DNA from: PALSA-1296 sp037143335
Lineage (GTDB): Bacteria > Bacteroidota > Ignavibacteria > Palsa-1295
DNA: 64,000 nt
Reading direction: 5' to 3'
Assembly: GCA_037143335.1 (NCBI GenBank)
Contig: JBAWZA010000004.1
Location: 115,116 to 179,115, forward strand
Shown: positions 45,080 through 53,770 of the stretch, piece after piece
Position numbering within the stretch: the first letter of the stretch is position 1
Layout: each line of letters starts with the position of its first letter
Made by a program: the position numbers and the translations under genes
The notes under the pieces: model-generated
Told to the model about the DNA's origin: nothing
The model's database searches: none
The model's input: the letters and a program-made list of their open reading frames with translations, nothing else

Positions 45080-46120
45080 ATGACAATCAGTGATTTAGCA
45101 GAGCAGAGGTCAAAGTTACTGGCTACTCTTGAAGGCATTTCTAGTAGCGCAGAACTTGAAGCATTCAAACTCGAACATTTGGTTCGCAAAGGTTCTATTG
45201 CCGATCTTTTTGAACAACTCAAAACAGTACCCAAGGAAATCAAACCCGAAGCGGGGAAGGCACTCAATGAGCTGCGGAAGTCCGTTGAAGAGAAATTCGC
45301 TGAGCGCGAAAGTATATTTGGCGGAGAGGTAGTAACACTTGCTCCTCTGCTCGATTTGACCATGCCATCTCGTCCTCTGCCAGTTTCAGAGCCTGGGCAT
45401 GAGCATCCCCTGATTAAGACGCTCAACCGCATGGTTGACATTTTTGTAAACATGGGGTTTGAAGTTGCTTATGGACCTGAGATCGAAGATGATGAGCATA
45501 ACTTCGGCAAATTAAATTTCGCTGCCGATCATCCTGCACGTGATATGCAAGATACGTTTTTCATTAAGAACGGTGCTGACCCAATGTCTCCCGCACTATT
45601 GCGCACACATACATCGCCAGTGCAGGTGCGATTGATGGAGTCGGGGAAATTACCACTTCGTGCAGTCATGCCGGGAAGAGTTTATCGCAATGAAGCAATT
45701 AGTGCTCGAAGTGCTGCATGTTTTTATCAGCTTGAAGGACTTGTCGTAGATCGAGGTGTGACGATGGCTGATTTGAAAGGGATTTTGCTTTCGTTCGCAA
45801 AACAATTTTACGGCGATGACTCTGGGATTCGTCTGCGCCCGTCCTATTTTCCATTCACCGAACCAAGTGTGGAGGTGGATGTGAGTTGTTACATTTGTAG
45901 CGGGAAGGGCTGTAGGATTTGTAAGCACTCAGGGTGGCTTGAAGTCTTAGGAGCGGGTATGGTACATCCGAATGTCCTCCGCAATTGCGGCATTGATCCA
46001 GAAACGTATTCTGGTTATGCATTCGGTATGGGGATTGACCGGACAGCAATGATGCAATACGGTATTGATGACATTCGTCACTTCTCCGATAATGATTACC
46101 GGTTCTTACGGCAATTCTAA
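45080..46120 (+). CDS. pheS: Phenylalanine-tRNA ligase alpha subunit
   Basis: A 346-residue subunit that, with PheT, charges tRNA-Phe. It has an N-terminal coiled coil (residues ~1-85), HPLIKTLNRMVDIFVNMGFE, LLRTHTSPVQVRLM and RVYRNEAISARSAACFYQLEG. GCRICKHSGWLEVLGAGMVH and the motif 3-like GYAFGMGIDRTAMMQYGIDD follow. Normally pheT follows immediately; here a terminator and two lipoprotein genes separate them. Confidence 0.97.
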   Translation: MTISDLAEQRSKLLATLEGISSSAELEAFKLEHLVRKGSIADLFEQLKTVPKEIKPEAGKALNELRKSVEEKFAERESIFGGEVVTLAPLLDLTMPSRPLPVSEPGHEHPLIKTLNRMVDIFVNMGFEVAYGPEIEDDEHNFGKLNFAADHPARDMQDTFFIKNGADPMSPALLRTHTSPVQVRLMESGKLPLRAVMPGRVYRNEAISARSAACFYQLEGLVVDRGVTMADLKGILLSFAKQFYGDDSGIRLRPSYFPFTEPSVEVDVSCYICSGKGCRICKHSGWLEVLGAGMVHPNVLRNCGIDPETYSGYAFGMGIDRTAMMQYGIDDIRHFSDNDYRFLRQF

Positions 46121-46133
46121 GGGTAGAATTTTT
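46113..46133 (+). terminator. Intrinsic terminator overlapping the pheS stop
   Basis: AATTCTA (46113-46119) pairs with TAGAATT (46124-46130), loop AGGG, followed by TTT and a downstream T-rich stretch. The pheS TAA lies inside it. The AT-rich stem makes it weak, but its position suggests pheS is not co-transcribed with pheT. Confidence 0.55.
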
Positions 46134-46289
46134 GGGATTATTTTTGTTTTGAAATCTACCTCGTCGAAAATGTCTGAATTGTCATCTTTCGGTCAAACAC
46201 ATCGGCTTAATGGGCAAAATTCATTGCAACTTTCAACGGAAATTTTGTTTTAGAGGTATATTCGACTCACTTCATACGCTAGATTCATA

Positions 46290-47087
46290 ATGACCCGATT
46301 CTCTCTCATAGTACTCTTGGGATTTTTTGCCAGCTTTGTTGCTTGCAAAAAGCAACCGACAGAACCCGGTGGCACAACTGGCACGACACCTGCAAGTGTC
46401 GGTGATTCGGTGCCGGGATTTAGTTCAACATATACGTATGACAAATATCAGTTAGACCAAAATGGTGATCAGGTGCTCGGTACAAAATTGAGCAATTACC
46501 ACGGACAAGTTGAAGTCACCGATACTACTGTCTTTGGCAGAAATCATGCGTATCTTGTTCATTTTCAAGGCGACTCAACGTTTTTTGTGTATGAAAGCAA
46601 TGGCGATGTCTCTGTTTATTTTTTTAAGTCTGGTTTCCATGTAAATTTCTCGAATGGAAGTTTTTCAGATGAGTTGGTTAAGGGGATGCAGAATAATGTC
46701 TATAATCAATGGATTCGCTTTCCAATTGCTTCGTCTAAAGTTGATACAGGCATAGTCATTCATAATAAACAAGATACCATCGAAGTTACGAGTTTGAGGA
46801 AACCCATAGACGTAACTGCTACCGTAGGCTACTTCGGCGATTCAACCATAACAGTGGGGACGAAGTCGCTTGTCGCTAAACATTGCATGATTCGGATGAA
46901 TGGTGTACTGCATTCCGGTAGCGACCGCGCCAAAGCATTGCACCAGTTTGATTTTTGGTTTGTACCGAAAATTGGCTACATCGCAAAACAGATTGCTCGT
47001 TCATTCGTACCGAAATACGATTTGCTTGTAGTCCCTCTTGATACAACCGCAACCATGAATGTTCTGACATCATATATTTTACATTAA
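46290..47087 (+). CDS. Lipoprotein of unknown function (paralogue A)
   Basis: A 265-residue protein with lipoprotein signal MTRFSLIVLLGFFASFVAC (Cys19). The mature part has a YTYDKYQLDQNGDQV block and repeated beta segments. It is followed after seven bases by a similar lipoprotein, and the two share the pattern of a Tyr-rich start (STYTYDKYQ / SKYTYAKHQ) and matched length. Function unknown. It lies in the gap between pheS and pheT. Confidence 0.8.
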   Translation: MTRFSLIVLLGFFASFVACKKQPTEPGGTTGTTPASVGDSVPGFSSTYTYDKYQLDQNGDQVLGTKLSNYHGQVEVTDTTVFGRNHAYLVHFQGDSTFFVYESNGDVSVYFFKSGFHVNFSNGSFSDELVKGMQNNVYNQWIRFPIASSKVDTGIVIHNKQDTIEVTSLRKPIDVTATVGYFGDSTITVGTKSLVAKHCMIRMNGVLHSGSDRAKALHQFDFWFVPKIGYIAKQIARSFVPKYDLLVVPLDTTATMNVLTSYILH

Positions 47088-47094
47088 AACGACA

Positions 47095-47868
47095 ATGAAG
47101 TTATTACGTACTCTCGCTTCAAGTTTTCTTATTATTACTACGGTTGCCCTATTTATGTCTGGTTGCAAGACGACGACGACAGAGACACCGCCTGTGGACA
47201 ACACCCCAGTGCGTGTCTACCCAAAAGCAGGTAGCAAATACACGTATGCAAAACATCAGCGGGATTCTGCCTCTGGCAAAGCAGCGATAACTGTTGATTC
47301 TATGATTGTTGCTTCGATCTTTTCAACGAACACTACATTCCAAGGGAAAGATAGCGTGACAACAGTGTATGATGATAAAGATACTTTGCAATATAGGGTT
47401 GAATCGAACTTAGATGTTTCCGTCTATAAGTCTAATTTCGGGTCAAGCGGTTTTGTTTTTAATAACCCTACTCCGTGGATGACTCTGCCATTTGGATCTA
47501 AGAAGACTGGTGTCGTACTCTTTACACATGACACAACAATCTCGGTCTCTGGTCAAAATGAGAAGTTAACAATAACCGGAACGGTTGACTACATCGGAAC
47601 TGATGAACTTGATACGGGTACAACCCATGCGAAGATGGCATCTGGTCCGCAAGCGAAGGTCACCATTTCAATCGTCGGGACTTCACCTGTTCCGGTTACG
47701 ATTACCTCAACACAGACTTATTCCTTTGATTTCTATACGACTGGAAATTATTTTCATTCAATATCGGACTTTAATTTCCCAGATGTAAAGTTTTTCGGAT
47801 CAACCTTGTTGGCTGGAAGTACGTCACACACCGAGAAAATAATGACTACTTTTTCCCTAATCAAGTAA
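47095..47868 (+). CDS. Lipoprotein of unknown function (paralogue B)
   Basis: A 257-residue protein with lipobox FMSGC (Cys24) and a Thr-rich linker just behind it. It then has YTYAKHQRDSASGKAAITVD, comparable with the preceding gene, and beta-rich sequence. It is probably a tandem duplicate of the lipoprotein upstream. Function unknown. A strong hairpin terminator follows. Confidence 0.8.
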   Translation: MKLLRTLASSFLIITTVALFMSGCKTTTTETPPVDNTPVRVYPKAGSKYTYAKHQRDSASGKAAITVDSMIVASIFSTNTTFQGKDSVTTVYDDKDTLQYRVESNLDVSVYKSNFGSSGFVFNNPTPWMTLPFGSKKTGVVLFTHDTTISVSGQNEKLTITGTVDYIGTDELDTGTTHAKMASGPQAKVTISIVGTSPVPVTITSTQTYSFDFYTTGNYFHSISDFNFPDVKFFGSTLLAGSTSHTEKIMTTFSLIK

Positions 47869-47887
47869 ATTTCTGATTATTCTCAGT

Positions 47888-47919
47888 AACCCTGCCACTT
47901 TCCTCGAAGTGGCGGGGTT
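47888..47919 (+). terminator. Hairpin terminator between the lipoprotein pair and pheT
   Basis: AACCCTGCCACTT (47888-47900) pairs with AAGTGGCGGGGTT (47907-47919) over 13 pairs with one T-G wobble; the loop is TCCTCG. The T-run behind it is short (TCTATTT), but the stem is long and GC-rich. It isolates pheT from the upstream genes. Confidence 0.72.
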
Positions 47920-47960
47920 ATCTATTTACTAATAAAACAACCACTGGCGACTTACTACAT

Positions 47961-50417
47961 TTGAAAATCTCACTCAACTGGCTTTCCGACTACGTGTCGC
48001 ATTCATTTGCTCCAGCTGAACTGGCGGCGAAGCTGACTGCGCTCGGGATTGAAGTTGAAGCAATTGAAGATTTTGCATCGAAGTTTACAAAAATTGTTGT
48101 CGGAGAAGTCCTCGAAGTATCCGCGCACCCGAATGCCGATAAACTCAGACTCACACTAATTAACATAGGTGAAGCAACCCCACTTCACATCGTCTGTGGT
48201 GCGCCGAATGTCTCGCAGGGACAGAAGGTTGCCGTCGCCACGATCGGTGCTAACCTCGGTGAGGGGTTTGTGATTAAGAAATCCAAAATTCGTGGTGAAG
48301 TGAGCGAAGGTATGCTCTGTTCCGAACGCGAGTTGGGTCTTTCCGAAAGCCATGCTGGTATCATGGTTTTGCCAGACAATTCAATTGTTGGGACATCGCT
48401 CGCAGAGGCTTTAGGAAAGAATGATGTGATCTTCGAGATCGGGCTTACACCGAATCGTGCAGATTGTTTGAGTCATATCGGAGTCGCACGGGAAGTTGCA
48501 ATGTCGGCTGGTACGATAATCAAACGTCCAACGATCGACACCGAGGTGCTCGATAACTCAAAGACAGCAACATCTTCGGCTCTCAAGGTCACGATTGAAA
48601 ATCCCGATCTCTGCCCTCGCTACATAGCTCGCGTGGTGAGTGGAGTAAAAATCGGACCTTCACCTGAATGGCTGAGGCAGAAACTCGAAGCTGTTGGATT
48701 GCGTCCGAGAAATAATATTGTTGATGTTACAAATTTTGTATTAATGGAATGCGGTCATCCGCTCCATGCCTTCGATCTCGGTGCAGTGAAGGATTCGCAC
48801 ATCATTGTTCGTACAGCTTCCGGGTTTGCTTCAAAATACACAACGCTTGATGGTAAGCAACGAGACTTAGATCCTGAGACCTTACTGATTGCTGACGCTG
48901 AAAACCCTCTTGCTATCGCTGGAATCATGGGAGGTGAGAACTCCGAGATCACGGACTCAACTACGGACGTACTCATCGAGTCAGCATATTTCAATCCTAC
49001 CTCCATTCGTAGATCAGCGAAAAAACTTGGACTCTCGACCGATGCCTCGCATCGTTTCGAGCGCGGAACAGATATTGATAATCTCACTTATGCAGTTGAT
49101 CGCGCTGCTACTCTCATGGCTGAACTTGCTGGTGGGGAAGTACTCAGTGGCAGAATTGACGAATATCCAAATCTGATTCAACCAAAAACATTTAGCTTCC
49201 GACCTGAACGAGCAGGGTCGTTACTCGGAACAGAAGTCGAGTCATCGAAAATCGAACGGATTTTTTCAGGACTTCAGATTGGTGTTGAGAAATCACCAAC
49301 ATCATGGACTCTTACATCTCCGAGTTGGAGAGTTGATCTAGAACAAGAAGTGGATGCCATCGAAGAGATAGCGCGTGTGATTGGTTATGATTCTTTACCG
49401 GTGAGCACAACGGATCGGATCCCGATGATACGACAGCGGGAGGTGCTACCGGTACGAGTTTTTGATTCAATTGTTCGCAGTGAACTAATTTCTCTAGGAT
49501 TTACGGAATGCGTTTCGACTCCGATGCTCTCTGGTGATCAAGCAAAAAGTTTTCATGCTTCGCCTGTTGAAGTAATGAATCCATTAACCGTTGAGCTTGA
49601 GCGTATGCGACCAAGTATCATTCCTAATCTTTTAGAGATCGCACGGCGCAATGAGAGATTTGGTGCAACTGGTCAGAGGATATTCGAAGACGGGAAAGTC
49701 TTTCATTATGCCGATAGCACTCAATTTATCGGAAATATCTCCGAGAAATCCGAGATTGCACTTTTGATAAAAGATAGCATTGAAGAAAAAAATCCCTATA
49801 ATCAAAGTTCGATAACCGCCGACTTATTACATCTGAGAAATGTGATCGAGCAATTATTGACGCGGCTTGGTATTATATTTGAAGTAGCTCCACTCTCTGG
49901 AAGCTCAGCACGTTGGAAGGGCGCAGAAAACTATTTCGCAAGTGGCAATACAATTATTTTTAGAGCAGGTGGAAAAGAATTGTGTATCGTCGGGAAAGTG
50001 AATTCTTCAGTTCAATCACAATTTGATTTGCGCACCGAAGCTCACGTGGCGGTGATAGATCACAACGAGTTGTTTGCTCAATCACATGCACGAGCACTCA
50101 ATCCGGGTAGAGTAAAACCACTCCCAAAATTTCCCGCTGTTGAGCGCGACATTGCATTTGTACTGAAGCAAAATGTCGCTGCCGGTGCGATTACCGAAGA
50201 AGTGCAGAAGCTACTTCCGAAGGATTTGGTCGAAAGTGTGAGTATATTTGATGAATTTGTTTCGAAAGAAATGAAGGCAGCTACCGAACGAAGCCTCGGA
50301 GTTCGTATTACTCTCCGCTCGCAGGAGAGAACGCTTGAGGACTCGGAAATTGATGTGATGATGTTGAAGGTTTCGGAAGGAATCGTGAATAAATATCAAG
50401 CTCGAATTCGCGCTTAA
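47961..50417 (+). CDS. pheT: Phenylalanine-tRNA ligase beta subunit
   Basis: An 818-residue subunit with an N-terminal tRNA-binding domain (VGEVLEVSAHPNADKLRL). The B3/B4 editing region (FEIGLTPNRADCLSHIGVAR) is followed by the B5 domain (RPERAGSLLGTEVESSK) and the catalytic-like domain with MNPLTVELERMRPSIIPNLL. The C-terminal ferredoxin-fold anticodon-binding domain has PKFPAVERDIAFVLKQNVAA. The start is TTG at 47961; no ATG precedes the conserved first residues. The next gene starts 41 bases downstream with a good Shine-Dalgarno sequence. Confidence 0.96.
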   Translation: MKISLNWLSDYVSHSFAPAELAAKLTALGIEVEAIEDFASKFTKIVVGEVLEVSAHPNADKLRLTLINIGEATPLHIVCGAPNVSQGQKVAVATIGANLGEGFVIKKSKIRGEVSEGMLCSERELGLSESHAGIMVLPDNSIVGTSLAEALGKNDVIFEIGLTPNRADCLSHIGVAREVAMSAGTIIKRPTIDTEVLDNSKTATSSALKVTIENPDLCPRYIARVVSGVKIGPSPEWLRQKLEAVGLRPRNNIVDVTNFVLMECGHPLHAFDLGAVKDSHIIVRTASGFASKYTTLDGKQRDLDPETLLIADAENPLAIAGIMGGENSEITDSTTDVLIESAYFNPTSIRRSAKKLGLSTDASHRFERGTDIDNLTYAVDRAATLMAELAGGEVLSGRIDEYPNLIQPKTFSFRPERAGSLLGTEVESSKIERIFSGLQIGVEKSPTSWTLTSPSWRVDLEQEVDAIEEIARVIGYDSLPVSTTDRIPMIRQREVLPVRVFDSIVRSELISLGFTECVSTPMLSGDQAKSFHASPVEVMNPLTVELERMRPSIIPNLLEIARRNERFGATGQRIFEDGKVFHYADSTQFIGNISEKSEIALLIKDSIEEKNPYNQSSITADLLHLRNVIEQLLTRLGIIFEVAPLSGSSARWKGAENYFASGNTIIFRAGGKELCIVGKVNSSVQSQFDLRTEAHVAVIDHNELFAQSHARALNPGRVKPLPKFPAVERDIAFVLKQNVAAGAITEEVQKLLPKDLVESVSIFDEFVSKEMKAATERSLGVRITLRSQERTLEDSEIDVMMLKVSEGIVNKYQARIRA

Positions 50418-50458
50418 TGTGATGTGTTGCACCTGAGGTACGTCAAAGGAAGATCAGT

Positions 50459-51070
50459 ATGTTAGATTCAAAAGAACGTGAAGCGCACTTGCTTCAAGCC
50501 CGAGAGAGGCTTGCACGTGCGTTTGCGCGGTTTGAGGGATTAATTACCGCAATGCCAGAGAGGTTGCGTGCGCTTGAGAGTACTCGCGATAAATCACAAA
50601 ACCGTGTCAAGGAAATTGAAGCACTCCTCGAACGTGAACGCGCAATCGCCGAGCAACGCCAATCACTTGCTGAAGGCACTTCAGATGAGTTACAAACTCT
50701 CATTTCTCGAAATGAGAAACTTGAGGAGATGGTCGGCGAACGCGACGAGCTAATCGAATCACTCGAAGCGCGTATTTCCCATCAGCAATCTGAGCTTGAA
50801 GCAAACCAGAAAGCTCATCTAGAATCTCTCAACCATGAAGAGAAATTGTTGTCCGAAATTTCGGTGTTACGTAATGAACATGCTGGTATCGTAAGGCAAC
50901 TTGAGTTACTCCTTGAGGAGCGAGAGCATTTACAAACTCAGTTGGCGGAAACAGAAAAGCGTGATAGCTCTTTCGCACTGACGTTCACGCAAGATGAACG
51001 CCTCGGACTACTAAAGACGATTGACACGCTCATTGAAAGAGTTGATGGATTAGCACACATTCAGAATTAA
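50459..51070 (+). CDS. Coiled-coil protein upstream of zapA (possible ZapB-like partner)
   Basis: A 203-residue protein that is almost entirely charged coiled coil (many Glu, Leu, Arg heptads; for example EERERAIAEQRQ-like and ELVGERDELIESLEARISHQ-like stretches). AAAGGAAGA precedes the ATG. It sits eight bases before zapA, in the same order as in many Bacteroidota, where a coiled-coil gene precedes zapA. By analogy it may bundle FtsZ with ZapA, but this is inference from position. Confidence 0.7.
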   Translation: MLDSKEREAHLLQARERLARAFARFEGLITAMPERLRALESTRDKSQNRVKEIEALLERERAIAEQRQSLAEGTSDELQTLISRNEKLEEMVGERDELIESLEARISHQQSELEANQKAHLESLNHEEKLLSEISVLRNEHAGIVRQLELLLEEREHLQTQLAETEKRDSSFALTFTQDERLGLLKTIDTLIERVDGLAHIQN

Positions 51071-51078
51071 AAAGACAC

Positions 51079-51354
51079 ATGTCAGAATCTATCAAGGTTA
51101 CTATTCTCGGCACTGAATACTCTCTTCGCACAAATGATGAAGAGCTTGTTCGCGAACTTGCTGCCGAGCTTGATTCCGAACTCAAAGATCTACAGCAAAA
51201 ACTTCCGGGCAAACCCCCAACTACACTTGCCGTCCTTACGGCACTCAACACTTCCGAAATGAAAGCCCATGCTCAACTAAACGAATTGCGTGAACTTGAG
51301 CGATTAGCTGATGAGATCGAACACCTCTGTGAATTGGTGGAAACTACACGTTAG
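51079..51354 (+). CDS. zapA: Cell division protein ZapA
   Basis: A 91-residue protein with MSESIKVTILGTEYSLRTND at the start and a long amphipathic helix behind it (VRELAAELDSELKDLQQKLP; LAVLTALNTSEMKAHAQL). This matches ZapA, which crosslinks FtsZ protofilaments. It is co-transcribed with the upstream coiled-coil gene and converges with lptB across ten bases. Confidence 0.9.
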   Translation: MSESIKVTILGTEYSLRTNDEELVRELAAELDSELKDLQQKLPGKPPTTLAVLTALNTSEMKAHAQLNELRELERLADEIEHLCELVETTR

Positions 51355-51363
51355 TCTGCGAAA

Positions 51364-52131
51364 TTATTCTTCGATTTGGTTGGCTGTATGAATTCTCGTG
51401 GAATATCTCTCCAACTTAAACGTCTCACCCAGATATAACTTCCGGATTTGTTCGTCGTTGGCAAGTTCTTCAGCAGTGCCTGATTTGTAGATGTTACCAT
51501 CAATTAGGATGTATGCGCGATCAGTAATGGAGAGCGTTTCGTGGACGTTATGGTCGGTAATGAGAATTCCAATTCCACGATCTTTGAGTCGCAAGACAAT
51601 TTGCATGATCTCTTCAACAGTGATTGGATCAATGCCAGCGAATGGCTCATCAAGTAGGATATATTTAGGATTGGTGGCGAGTGCTCGTGCAATTTCGCAC
51701 CTCCTTCGTTCGCCACCTGAGAGCATGTAGCCTTTTGATTTGCGGATTCTGGTGATGGCAAATTCTTCAAGTAATTCTTCTGCGCGTTCAATGCGACGTT
51801 TTTTATCGTAGGGCATTAACTCGAGAACTGCAAGCAGATTTTCTTCAACACTCATCTTACGGAAGATGGATGCTTCTTGTGCAAGGTAGCCGATGCCCTT
51901 CCGTGCTCGCTCATACATCGGGAGTGGAGTGATGTCCTCGTCATTCAAGAATACTTTGCCCTCATTCGGTTTGATGAGACCAGTGATCATGTAGAATGTG
52001 GTCGTCTTACCAGCGCCATTCGGGCCAAGTAGTCCTGCGATCTCGCCGGGACTCACGGATACGCTTGAATCTTTGACGACGGTTCGTTTGCCGTAGATTT
52101 TTTTGAGGTGTTCGGAATAAAGTCTTTCCAC
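51364..52131 (-). CDS. lptB: LPS export ABC transporter ATP-binding protein LptB
   Basis: A 255-residue ATPase that powers lipopolysaccharide extraction from the inner membrane by LptFG. It has Walker A GPNGAGKTT (residues 36-44), the Q-loop region with IGYLAQEASIFRKMSVEENL, the ABC signature LSGGERRR and Walker B YILLDEPFAGIDP with the switch His (ITDHNVHETL). It starts 30 bases after the OstA-like gene on the same strand, as expected for an Lpt operon. Confidence 0.96.
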   Translation of the reverse strand: MERLYSEHLKKIYGKRTVVKDSSVSVSPGEIAGLLGPNGAGKTTTFYMITGLIKPNEGKVFLNDEDITPLPMYERARKGIGYLAQEASIFRKMSVEENLLAVLELMPYDKKRRIERAEELLEEFAITRIRKSKGYMLSGGERRRCEIARALATNPKYILLDEPFAGIDPITVEEIMQIVLRLKDRGIGILITDHNVHETLSITDRAYILIDGNIYKSGTAEELANDEQIRKLYLGETFKLERYSTRIHTANQIEE

Positions 52132-52161
52132 TTCGTTACTTGATCTGAATGTAATTCGTGA

Positions 52162-53628
52162 TTACGGTTTCACTGTAAATTCCTTAGGCTTCCATGATAA
52201 CAACAAGTCTTCTTGCTTTGGTCGCAGTTCGTAGTGTCGCTCGTAATTCCCCAGTCTGAATGCCGCTCCGCGATCGCGCACAAATCGCTCAGGCCAGAAC
52301 TCACCCTCTGTCCCTGAAATGACCGAAACTCGCTCAGGTGCATTCTTTACAAAATCAATCCGCAACGAATCACCACTCGAACGATTGAATCCACTCGGCT
52401 TGTCATCCGAACTTATGAAATAAATCGAAAGAGCATTATCAATTGCAAGCAATGACCGTAAGGTGTCTTGCTTCACCGATAGAATCATCTTTTGTGACGA
52501 CAGTTGGTTTACTCTGCCATGAACTGTCGAATCTTTGTATGGGTCAGTCGCAAAGGCATGGCCAAATGCGACGACATGATCTACTTTCCGAAGTTTTTGA
52601 TAAAGCACGATGCTATCTCCGTCTATTTCTGTCGAATCATACCACATGTTCTGCCGCTTATCACCATAGATGCGCATGGTGCTATCTCGTTGAGAATAAT
52701 ACAAGATTCCTCCAATAGCAGCAAAATTTGAGCGAAGCATTTTTACGCTATCAGTTGCAATGAAGTGTGCACTATCTCCTGAGAATGCTTCCATGATACG
52801 TGATTTAATGCGTAACGTATCAAATCCCATGTATCTTATACCTGTTATAGAGTCCGTCTTTGCGACAGAATCAATAATAAGAAGAAGTGGGTTTGCAGGA
52901 ATGATCGTGTAACCAGTCTTTCGAAATCTCACAAGTGAGTCACCATATTGAATCGTATTATTCTGTGGAGAATATGCCTGAACATTCCCTGTTGCAACAA
53001 TTTTGCCTTGCGGTTTTGATTCGTAAAGATATTGCGAGAAGAGAATCAGTGAGTCGTTGCGTGCTTCTACATCTCCACGTGCGACAGTCTCGCCTAAAGT
53101 TTTTGCATCTGTTACCTCGTCGGCTCTGAGCGTTCCTGAATCGGAGATAACATATACCTTGCCTCGAGCGATAGAAGTTTGTGTTGTACGGAAATAGGTA
53201 AGATCATTTGAAGTAAGGATAGATTTGTCTTGTTTGGCGCGGACGAAGTCATGAAAGTCGGCGCGTTGAGAGTTCATATCGTACGTAGCCCATCGTGAGG
53301 TGATATTGGCATCACGATCAGCAAACTTTACACCGTCCTCACCGCGAGCAACTCTTGTATTGCCATCATAATGCACGATGGGTGCTTGAACTGAAAGTGT
53401 ATCCTGCCGAATGAATACATTCCCCAAGAGATCGATTTTATTTTGTAGTGGATAGCGGATTGCACTATCCGCCGAACCAAAGAGTGAGCCTTGTTGAAAT
53501 CGGAAGTGTCCAATAAATCGGATATTCGATTCGGTCCCTATCTGGGAGTCAGCTGTAATTTGTATTGGCTCCTGAGTTTGCGAGCGGCTACATATCGGTA
53601 ACCCAAGTAGCGCTATGCCGTAAAACAT
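52162..53628 (-). CDS. OstA-like protein (LPS transport, LptA/LptD-N type)
   Basis: A protein of about 488 residues with a signal sequence (MFYGIALLGLPICSRSQTQ) followed by beta-jellyroll OstA repeats (GHFRFQQGSLFGSADSAIRY; ARGKVYVISDSGTLRADEVT). It probably bridges the periplasm to carry lipopolysaccharide from LptB-FG to the outer membrane. A longer frame to 53790 overlaps the divergent clpB start; the Met at 53628 is a better start because it opens the signal peptide. Confidence 0.85.
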   Translation of the reverse strand: MFYGIALLGLPICSRSQTQEPIQITADSQIGTESNIRFIGHFRFQQGSLFGSADSAIRYPLQNKIDLLGNVFIRQDTLSVQAPIVHYDGNTRVARGEDGVKFADRDANITSRWATYDMNSQRADFHDFVRAKQDKSILTSNDLTYFRTTQTSIARGKVYVISDSGTLRADEVTDAKTLGETVARGDVEARNDSLILFSQYLYESKPQGKIVATGNVQAYSPQNNTIQYGDSLVRFRKTGYTIIPANPLLLIIDSVAKTDSITGIRYMGFDTLRIKSRIMEAFSGDSAHFIATDSVKMLRSNFAAIGGILYYSQRDSTMRIYGDKRQNMWYDSTEIDGDSIVLYQKLRKVDHVVAFGHAFATDPYKDSTVHGRVNQLSSQKMILSVKQDTLRSLLAIDNALSIYFISSDDKPSGFNRSSGDSLRIDFVKNAPERVSVISGTEGEFWPERFVRDRGAAFRLGNYERHYELRPKQEDLLLSWKPKEFTVKP

Positions 53629-53770
53629 GAGCACGCAACAAATCCGTGGCACCGCGAAGGTGTGAGACTGGTTTAGTATGCGTGTTTGGTGAGAGTTTAG
53701 AAGCACTAAATGATTTTGTAATTGGCCGAGCCGATTTGCAGTTATAACAAGAGTACAAAACGACAGAACT

